Part shown: positions 44,765 to 50,624 of the stretch, one piece after another
Layout: each line of letters starts with the position of its first letter
Numbering within the stretch: position 1 is the first letter of the stretch
From: CAYUYV01 sp050331455
GTDB lineage: Bacteria; Pseudomonadota; Alphaproteobacteria; JAJFIK01
Length of the DNA: 50,624 nt
Reading direction: 5' to 3'
Assembly (NCBI GenBank): GCA_050331455.1
Contig: JBHJGV010000009.1
Location: 1 to 50,624, forward strand
The notes under the pieces: generated by a model
Told to the model about the DNA's origin: nothing
Database searches by the model: none
Seen by the model: the letters and a program-made list of their open reading frames with translations, nothing else
Translations under genes and position numbers: made by a program

Positions 44765-46789
44765 ATGCCCCGCTTTCTTCCGCTGCTGTTCGGCTACCGC
44801 CGGCGAATCATCACCGCCGTCGCAGCCCTGACGCTCGCCCTCGGGCTCGCGGCGATCCTGATGCCGGTGGCCGGAGATCCCGCGCGTCATGTCGCAAGCG
44901 CCCAATTTCCTGGAATTTTTAACCCTTCAGAGCCGGGAAAAACCCAGCCTGCGATTGCTGTTCTTGTCACATTCCCGCACACTCCGGTTTGGACGCCGAA
45001 CGGGCTCGAAGCCCTTGCGCGGCTGGAACGGGAAGTATCCCGCGTTCCGGGAGTTGATCCGACGACGCTTGTGTCCCTGTTAACCCCAAGAATGGCTTAT
45101 GGGGCTGGGGAAAATGGGAAACCGGAGGGCGAGCTGACCGCAGCCGCTCTCATGGAGCTGAAGGATCTGGTTCGTCCTCCAGTCATCCGGGATGGCGTCG
45201 TTTCTCAGGGTCCTCTCCGCGAACGCTGGCGGCAGAAGGATATTGGGTGGTTGAGTAGGCTCGCCGATCTCCTCGGCCTCAAAGGCCGGCTTGTGTCCGT
45301 CGATGGTCGCTCCGTGATCATGAGGATCGCCATGGCTCCGCCGCCGAAGCCGGACGGACCAAGCTATGGCGATGTTTTCCGGGGCCTCATGCGTGCCGGC
45401 GAGCAGGCCTTGCAGGGCATGCACTTCAAGATGTCCGTGGCCGGCATTCCCTTGCGCATGGGCGGTCTCGACGCGAGCCTGGAACGCGGCTGGCCCTGGC
45501 TGCTGCTTTTGCTCACCATGGTTGTTGCGGGCTTCTGGTACGTGGCGCGGTCGGTTCCTGCGGCCATTGCCGCCTTTGTCGTGGCTTTGATGCCGGTGGT
45601 CTGGATCTGCGGGGGCATGGCCTTGCTGGGCCACGGCTTCGGACCCATGGGCTGGCCGGTGCTGTACGGCGCCTTTGCCGTGACGATCCTCGGCGGCGGC
45701 GTGGGGCTTGGCCTTTACACCAGCCGGGTTGCCTGGGGCGATGATCGGGAGCAGGGGGCAAAAGCCACCATGGCCCTGGGTTTGCGCCTTGGCATTCCCG
45801 CCCTGATTGTTGGTTGTGTCGCCCTGATCCCGCTGGCACTGCTGCCCGGCACGGCCATGCGCGATGCGGCCATCCTCGGTGCCATCGGGATCGTGATCGG
45901 CCTCGGGGCCATGCTGACCATGTTGCCCCTGATCCTGTCCCTCGTGCCCTCGCCCCAGACCTGGCTCGACGATGTTGCCCGCATGGCCCAGATGCAGCGG
46001 GACTCCATCGTCTTGTTTGGCCGGCTGGTCGAGCGAGGCTTTCTGGGCCGGGCGGCTTTGATGGCGGCCTTTGGTTTGGTGGCGGGTCTCGCCGTCATGG
46101 GGGTAAACCGGTCCGTGCCGGCGGGCGCTCCGATTCCGGCGGTTGCGTCAGGCACGGTACACACCGAAACAGTCGCCAGCCCCGAAAGCCCCCAAGCGGT
46201 CGACGGCACGGCGATGGACGGAGCCTCAGTGGACGGTGCCTCGGTGGACGGCGCCGCTGTGAACACAGGCTTGCAAGAGAGCGCTTTTGTTCAGCGGGGG
46301 CCCTTGGTTCTACCATTCGCGGTTCTCGTCATTGCCGGCCTGTCCGGTATACTGGTCCAGCGCTGGGGTGTGGCATTCGCAACCCTGGGCGGTCTGACGG
46401 CCGGATGCGGTCTGGCCCTCGGGGTCATGGTGCTTGCAACATCGCTCCAGGGGCCCGCTATTTTGACCGGTCTCAGTCTCGGCCTGTTTGTCGCCGTACC
46501 GGTCGTCGGCATCCTCATCATCGGCATCCTCATCATCGGCTCCACCATGGCCCAACCGACTTGTGCCGACATCCACGATACCCGCCGCTTGACCTGGGAC
46601 ATCCTGGATCGGCCGGTCTTGGCGGTTGCTGCTCTGCTGAGTTTTGGCATGCTGGCCGGGCCGGGTCTGACAGCCCTCCAGGCCGCGACCCTTCTTTACA
46701 CGACACTGATTGCGACGCCCTGTTTCATTCTCACCGGGCTGGTTATGCAAGCACTCATGCCATTGATGGCGCGACTTGACCGGCCGTAA
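44765..46789 (+). CDS. Degenerate MMPL/RND-type membrane protein
   Basis: The 674-aa protein starts with a membrane helix (about 15-36) and a large soluble loop (about 40-245). A block of six helices follows (about 250-430) in MMPL/HpnN order: LGGGVGLGLYTSR, a basic loop, and GAIGIVIGLGAMLTMLPLIL. In active MMPL/RND pumps the first of these carries a proton-relay Asp; here it reads GVGLG. A second, shorter helix set follows a linker with imperfect 5-residue DGASV repeats (about 485-500). Later a perfect 15-bp duplication encodes GILIIGILIIG. Codon usage is less biased over the first 400 bp. It may be a non-pumping relative. Confidence 0.7.
   Translation: MPRFLPLLFGYRRRIITAVAALTLALGLAAILMPVAGDPARHVASAQFPGIFNPSEPGKTQPAIAVLVTFPHTPVWTPNGLEALARLEREVSRVPGVDPTTLVSLLTPRMAYGAGENGKPEGELTAAALMELKDLVRPPVIRDGVVSQGPLRERWRQKDIGWLSRLADLLGLKGRLVSVDGRSVIMRIAMAPPPKPDGPSYGDVFRGLMRAGEQALQGMHFKMSVAGIPLRMGGLDASLERGWPWLLLLLTMVVAGFWYVARSVPAAIAAFVVALMPVVWICGGMALLGHGFGPMGWPVLYGAFAVTILGGGVGLGLYTSRVAWGDDREQGAKATMALGLRLGIPALIVGCVALIPLALLPGTAMRDAAILGAIGIVIGLGAMLTMLPLILSLVPSPQTWLDDVARMAQMQRDSIVLFGRLVERGFLGRAALMAAFGLVAGLAVMGVNRSVPAGAPIPAVASGTVHTETVASPESPQAVDGTAMDGASVDGASVDGAAVNTGLQESAFVQRGPLVLPFAVLVIAGLSGILVQRWGVAFATLGGLTAGCGLALGVMVLATSLQGPAILTGLSLGLFVAVPVVGILIIGILIIGSTMAQPTCADIHDTRRLTWDILDRPVLAVAALLSFGMLAGPGLTALQAATLLYTTLIATPCFILTGLVMQALMPLMARLDRP
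46508..46537. repeat. In-frame 15-bp tandem duplication in the MMPL-like gene
   Basis: GGCATCCTCATCATC occurs twice in direct succession, coding GILII twice within a predicted membrane helix. Being a multiple of three it leaves the frame intact. Confidence 0.9.
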
Positions 46790-46854
46790 CGGTGTACAAA
46801 TCAAAACCCAAATTTGTCGGATTGATAAATATCAGAATGAGCGTTCAGCACCGC

Positions 46855-47619
46855 TTAAAAATTTGTTGAAACCGCAGTCGTGTTGTCTGGAACGGTGCGT
46901 AGAAAACCGCCAGCGAGCTCCAGCATATTCTTGTCGATCATTTGCCATTTTCCAAGATGGGCTTTCCGGAACCGATAGAAAAGCGAAAGATCATTGCCAA
47001 GTTCGGTTTCGCGAAAACAGAAGGGGACGGGCATTCGCTCCGTTTCCCGAAGGCATCGGATCATGCCCTTCAGTCCCGTCTCGGTGGAAAAAACATAAAG
47101 CCGCTGATTGGTGTAACTGCTGTCGGGTTTGAACTGATATTCGACGAGGCCCACATCGGTTTCCGTGCCGTTCGGCATCGCGAAATCGCGCAAAAAGCGC
47201 TCCACCCGATCATTCTCTTTCAGCGGCACATCCTGGGCCGAGATGTTGAACACGATGACCCGCGCGTCCTTCTTGTCACTGAGAAACTCCTCCCGTCGGG
47301 CGCGGGAAAACGGCACGAAATCCGGCAGCACGGTGAACAATTCGATGGACGGGCGGGGCCCATCCCGGCGGTCTTTCGGATATTGGGTGTAGTTCGCTGG
47401 TACCGCCAGGCTGTGCTCGCCGATGGTGACATTGAGCAGCCGTCCCCGTTCCGTGCCCGACACGGTGTTCCCGAGCAACTCGTCCAGGGAATACCCAAGA
47501 TAGCTCCACAGAATGACGCAGCCGAAAATCACGGTCACGACAAGGGCCATAAGCGGGAGCAGCCAACTCGGCCGCTCCTTGATTTCATCGACCTCAGCCG
47601 TGTTGTCCGGTTCCATCAT
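46855..47619 (-). CDS. Membrane-anchored hypothetical protein
   Basis: The 254-aa protein has one helix near residues 19-39 (WLLPLMALVVTVIFGCVILW), with an acidic cytoplasmic head and a large outside domain. That domain contains LNVTIGEHSLAVPANYTQY, an IELFTVLPDFVPFSRARREEF stretch and a VPFCFRETELGNDLSLFYRF strand pattern. I recognise no named family. Start at 47619 (the ATG after GGGGACC) is preferred to the in-frame GTG at 47628. The base composition is somewhat AT-rich, especially near 46800-46930. It lies 70 bp downstream of the M48 protease gene. Confidence 0.7.
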   Translation of the reverse strand: MMEPDNTAEVDEIKERPSWLLPLMALVVTVIFGCVILWSYLGYSLDELLGNTVSGTERGRLLNVTIGEHSLAVPANYTQYPKDRRDGPRPSIELFTVLPDFVPFSRARREEFLSDKKDARVIVFNISAQDVPLKENDRVERFLRDFAMPNGTETDVGLVEYQFKPDSSYTNQRLYVFSTETGLKGMIRCLRETERMPVPFCFRETELGNDLSLFYRFRKAHLGKWQMIDKNMLELAGGFLRTVPDNTTAVSTNF

Positions 47620-47689
47620 GGTCCCCACCCAATCCCACGAAATGCCTTAACGAGTGCCTGCCCGCCAGCAGGCCCGCGCCGGACCCGCC

Positions 47690-48478
47690 TCACACGTAAC
47701 CGAGGCGCCGGATGACCCCATCCATTTCGCGGATGCGGTTTGTGTCGGAGGGGTGGGTGGACATGAATTCCAGCGGCTTGTTGCCTTGGTTCATGCCGGC
47801 CATGGTCTGCCAGAAATTGAGCGCTTCCCGCGGATTGTAGTTGGCCTGGGCCATGTACTGCACACCGAGGCGATCGGCCTCGTATTCATGCTTGCGAGAG
47901 TAGGGCAGCAGGATCCCGAAGGAGACGCCCGCGCCCAGGATCGCGGCGATTTCCTGGGAAAAACGCACATCCTGGCTCTGCAGGGCGATATTGGTGGCAG
48001 TCAGCGCCGCATTGGCCGCGATCGCTTGGCTATAGCGCTCGGCGGCGTGGCGGCCGGCCACATGCCCCACCTCATGGCCCATCACGGTGGCGACCTGGTC
48101 GTGATTGTCCGTGATGTGGAGGATGCCGCTGGTAAATCCGACCTTGCCGCCCGGCATCACGAAGGCGTTGATCTGGTCGCTCTCAAAGACGGTGTATTCC
48201 CAGTTCTGGCCGGTCAGGCCCGAGGCGGACACGATCCGATCTCCCGTGGTCTGGAGACGACGGTTATAGGTGCTGTTGCGTGAGATGGGCTGTTGCTGGC
48301 GCAACTGGCTCCAGGCCGACTGGGACAGGGCCGCGAGCTGTTCATCGGTGACGAGCAGCATCTGGCGGCGCCCCAGCGCCGGGTTTTCCACGCATCCGGA
48401 CGTTCCACCGGCGAATGCCACCACGGTGCCGGCGGCAAGGCCGCTGACGAGTTCCCGACGATTCATGACAATGGTCAT
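47690..48478 (-). CDS. M48 family zinc metalloprotease, lipoprotein-like
   Basis: The 262-aa protein has an N-terminal signal (RRELVSGLAAGTVVAFAGG) ending in a lipobox-like GTSGC, Cys29; the twin Arg hints at Tat export. The peptidase motif HEVGH (His135, Glu136, His139) is followed by HEYEAD, whose Glu198 is the likely third ligand. This is the BepA/LoiP-like exported M48 type involved in outer-membrane protein quality control. GGGAG precedes the ATG at 48478; an in-frame ATG at 48466 is possible. It diverges from the CoA-transferase genes. Confidence 0.92.
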   Translation of the reverse strand: MTIVMNRRELVSGLAAGTVVAFAGGTSGCVENPALGRRQMLLVTDEQLAALSQSAWSQLRQQQPISRNSTYNRRLQTTGDRIVSASGLTGQNWEYTVFESDQINAFVMPGGKVGFTSGILHITDNHDQVATVMGHEVGHVAGRHAAERYSQAIAANAALTATNIALQSQDVRFSQEIAAILGAGVSFGILLPYSRKHEYEADRLGVQYMAQANYNPREALNFWQTMAGMNQGNKPLEFMSTHPSDTNRIREMDGVIRRLGYV

Positions 48479-48759
48479 GGGTCCGTGCTCCCTATCGACA
48501 GAACAGTCTCCCCGCGCTCTTGCTGTACCCCGGCGGACGGGGCGCCGTAAAGAACGCGTAACCGAATGGCCCCAATTCCATGGACCACGGACCCGATACC
48601 GGTCGGGTCCAGGACTCTTTTCAGACGGGGCCGGCTTGACGACACTCCGGCCCTGCGCGCAGGAAAGACACCCTATCCGGCCGCAAGGCCGCTCGATCGA
48701 CGGGCCTGAAGGCTCGCAGTGCGCCACCTGGAGGCACGCCATCTGAAGGGACGAAACCC

Positions 48760-49461
48760 ATGGCAAACAAGATCTATCCGAGTGCCGAGGCGGCCCTTGA
48801 GGGCCTTTTGTTCGACGGCATGACCATTGCTGCCGGCGGCTTCGGCCTGTGCGGCATTCCCGAAAACTGCATCGCGGCCATCGTGAAGGCGGGCACGCAG
48901 AATCTCGTCGTCGCCTCGAACAATTGCGGGGTTGACGATTTTGGCCTCGGCCTGCTGCTCAGGACCCGCCAGATCGCGAAAATGATGTCGTCTTATGTGG
49001 GCGAAAACGGGGAATTCGAGCGCCAGTTCCTGGCGGGCGAATTGGAGGTCGAGTTCAATCCGCAAGGCACGCTCGCCGAGCGGCTGCGGGCCGGCGGTGC
49101 GGGCATCCCGGGGTTTTACACCAAGACCGGCGTTGGCACCCAGGTGGCCGAGGGCAAGGAACACAAGGAGTTCGATGGCGAGACCTACATCCTGGAGCGG
49201 GGCATCCGCGCCGATCTGGGGATTGTGAAAGCCTGGAAGGGCGACGCCCAGGGCAATCTCGTCTATCGCAAGACCGCGCGGAACTTTAATCCCCACTGCG
49301 CGGCATCGGGCAAGGTGACCGTGGCCGAGGTCGAGGAAATCGTTCCCGTCGGCACCCTCGACAAGGACGCGATCCATACGCCCGGCATTTACGTCCAGCG
49401 CATCGTTCAGGGCACCCACGAAAAGCGGATCGAACAGCGCACCATCCGCGCCTCCGCCTGA
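48760..49461 (+). CDS. scoA: 3-oxoacid CoA-transferase subunit A
   Basis: The 233-aa subunit has the CoA-transferase fold, with GMTIAAGGFGLCGIPE near residue 20 and FYTKTGVGTQVAEGKE. It ends with the TPGIYVQRIVQGTHEKRIE tail typical of the A subunit. With subunit B it moves CoA from succinyl-CoA to a 3-oxoacid such as acetoacetate. It lies 52 bp upstream of the B-subunit gene, so they form an operon. Exact acyl specificity is not readable from sequence. Confidence 0.93.
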   Translation: MANKIYPSAEAALEGLLFDGMTIAAGGFGLCGIPENCIAAIVKAGTQNLVVASNNCGVDDFGLGLLLRTRQIAKMMSSYVGENGEFERQFLAGELEVEFNPQGTLAERLRAGGAGIPGFYTKTGVGTQVAEGKEHKEFDGETYILERGIRADLGIVKAWKGDAQGNLVYRKTARNFNPHCAASGKVTVAEVEEIVPVGTLDKDAIHTPGIYVQRIVQGTHEKRIEQRTIRASA

Positions 49462-49513
49462 TCGCCTGTCCAATCCACAGCCCGCCGCCGCGCCGCAGCA
49501 AAGGAGACACCCC

Positions 49514-50158
49514 ATGCCTTGGACCCGCGATGAAATGGCCGCCCGCGCCGCCCGGGAAGTCGAGGACGGCTTTTATGTCAATCTGGGGATCGGCATCCCC
49601 ACCCTGGTCGCCAATTACATTCCCGACGGCATCGATGTCACGCTGCAGTCGGAAAACGGCATGCTCGGCATGGGCCCATTCCCCACCGACACCGAGGTGG
49701 ACCCGGACCTGATCAATGCCGGCAAGCAGACCATTACGGAGCTAGACCGGTCATCCTATTTCGCCTCGGCCGAGAGCTTCGGCATGATCCGGGGCGGGCA
49801 TATCGACCTGTCAATTCTGGGCGCCATGGAGATTTCCGAAACCGGCGACATCGCGAACTGGATGATCCCGGGCAAAATGGTGAAGGGCATGGGCGGCGCC
49901 ATGGATCTGGTGGCCGGCGTCAAGCGCGTGGTCGTGGTGATGGACCACACCAACAAGGCCGGGGATGCCAAGCTGCTGAAAAGCTGCACCCTGCCCCTCA
50001 CGGGCAAGGCCTGTGTGGACCGCATCGTGACCAATCTGGGGGTGTTCGACGTGGTCCCCGGGGGCCTCAGGGTCGTGGAGCTGGCGCCGGAGGTCACGCC
50101 CGACGAGGTGTCTGCCAAGACCGAAGCCACCATCACGGCTATGGCGGCCGTCGTCTAA
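49514..50158 (+). CDS. scoB: 3-oxoacid CoA-transferase subunit B
   Basis: The 214-aa subunit contains the catalytic glutamate in SENGMLG (Glu47), which forms the covalent thioester. Further landmarks are YVNLGIGIPTLVANYIP, GGHIDLSILGAMEI and MGGAMDLVAGVKRVVVVMDHT, all typical of the SCOT B subunit. It pairs with the A subunit to activate ketone bodies for entry into acetyl-CoA metabolism. AAGGAGA lies before its ATG. A long hairpin follows at 50186-50211. Confidence 0.95.
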   Translation: MPWTRDEMAARAAREVEDGFYVNLGIGIPTLVANYIPDGIDVTLQSENGMLGMGPFPTDTEVDPDLINAGKQTITELDRSSYFASAESFGMIRGGHIDLSILGAMEISETGDIANWMIPGKMVKGMGGAMDLVAGVKRVVVVMDHTNKAGDAKLLKSCTLPLTGKACVDRIVTNLGVFDVVPGGLRVVELAPEVTPDEVSAKTEATITAMAAVV

Positions 50159-50185
50159 AAGAGCCTGGACGCGCTTTTCTCGAGT

Positions 50186-50211
50186 CCCGCCTTGAGATCG
50201 ATCAAGGCGGG
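50186..50211. terminator. Hairpin after scoB, possible terminator
   Basis: CCCGCCTTGA (50186-50195) and TCAAGGCGGG (50202-50211) form a perfect 10-bp stem around GATCGA. No T-tract follows, so termination or transcript stabilisation are both possible. Confidence 0.5.
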
Positions 50212-50270
50212 GCTGCGCCGGGAGCGGCAGGAATGGATCCAACGATCCAGACCCAAAGGAGGAGCCTGCC

Positions 50271-50510
50271 ATGAGCCACACGCCCCACGAACTCGCCGAA
50301 GAATTCCCTGACCAGCACGACGCCATCCACACCCTCAAGACCGAAAACGCCCATTTCGCAAAGCTGGCCGACCAATATCACGCCCTGAACCGCGAAATTC
50401 ACCGCATCGAGAGCGAAGTCGAAGCGGCCAGCGACGAGCGCCTTGAGGATTTGAAAAAACAGCGCCTCGCCCTCAAAGACGAAATCGCAGGCATGCTGGA
50501 GGCGGGGTGA
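50271..50510 (+). CDS. YdcH/DUF465 family small coiled-coil protein
   Basis: The 79-aa protein is a helical hairpin: TPHELAEEFPDQHDAIHTLK, HFAKLADQYHALNREIHRIESE, then DERLEDLKKQRLALKDEIAGML, the typical DUF465/YdcH pattern. The family is widespread in Proteobacteria and of unknown function. AAAGGAGG lies just upstream of the ATG at good spacing. It follows the CoA-transferase operon by 112 bp. Confidence 0.9.
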   Translation: MSHTPHELAEEFPDQHDAIHTLKTENAHFAKLADQYHALNREIHRIESEVEAASDERLEDLKKQRLALKDEIAGMLEAG

Positions 50511-50547
50511 GCCCGTGGAGGGGATGAGGATCGTGGGGGGTTTGTAA

Positions 50548-50581
50548 AAGCCCCCCCGGGCCCATCCCGAGGGGGGGGTTT
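50548..50581 (+). terminator. Possible terminator in low-quality end sequence
   Basis: A C-rich arm ending GGG (50551-50560) can pair with CCCGA plus a G run (50566-50578), flanked by AAAAG and TTT. This resembles an intrinsic terminator of the YdcH gene, but the long C and G runs look like sequencing or assembly errors. Confidence 0.35.
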
Positions 50582-50624
50582 AAATCTCCCGCGGGGGGCC
50601 GCGCGCGGCGGCGCCGCCGCGGGG

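Overview
The window is high-GC, gene-dense chromosomal DNA that reads as an alphaproteobacterium. The evidence is the tig / clpP / clpX / lon proteostasis order, a DUF3126 protein (a family I know only from Alphaproteobacteria), a PuuB-like oxidase, TRAP and TonB uptake genes, and strong G/C third-codon bias throughout. I cannot place it to genus. No CRISPR array, rRNA, transposase, prophage or plasmid gene is visible.

Layout. 1-5100 (minus strand): the start of lon, clpX with a clear terminator, clpP, tig and tRNA-Leu(UAG). 5128-8343 (minus): NAD(P)HX repair enzyme, a small methyltransferase and a short-chain dehydrogenase. 8510-13837 (plus): a cheY-cheZ pair with no other chemotaxis genes, then an envelope-flavoured run: lipoprotein-like alpha/beta hydrolase, DedA protein overlapping an ATP-grasp protein by 4 bp, an orphan ORF and a YkuD_2 L,D-transpeptidase-like protein. 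13898-15568 (minus): exported amidohydrolase with a perfect 16-bp palindrome in its leader. 16246-20314: PhoH-like ATPase, small membrane proteins, a PhnB-like/DUF1428 operon whose promoter contains a TetR-type operator, and a possible STAS-like orphan. 20673-22023 (plus): ytoQ and lgt from a good sigma-70 promoter. 22043-26692 (minus): a TRAP transporter (dctP, dctM, dctQ) and glycerol kinase, divergent from a TonB-dependent receptor (26956-29367). 29444-33879 (minus): YidB-like, DUF4332, TraB/GumN and a large membrane-anchored hydrolase. 34068-37889: a TPR plus glycosyltransferase-like protein, an FMN 2-hydroxyacid dehydrogenase, a sulfotransferase and a broken GT2 glycosyltransferase. 37997-43850: M1 aminopeptidase lipoprotein, HCCA isomerase-like protein, PuuB-like oxidase and a PCuAC copper chaperone. 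44369-50510: DUF3126, a degenerate MMPL-type membrane protein, a membrane-anchored unknown, an M48 lipoprotein protease, both subunits of a 3-oxoacid CoA-transferase and a YdcH-like protein. The last ~90 bases are homopolymer-rich and may be poor sequence.

Most of the window is housekeeping and metabolism. I see no convincing complete new defence or mobile system. The most unusual signals are: a perfect 16-bp tandem duplication that frameshifts a GT2 gene; a recurring pattern of perfect 8-20-bp tandem duplications across the window; a promoter-embedded TetR-type operator with no regulator nearby; an MMPL-type protein lacking the proton-relay Asp; an M1 peptidase with an altered GAMEN motif; and a DedA/ATP-grasp/transpeptidase group that may act together on the cell envelope.
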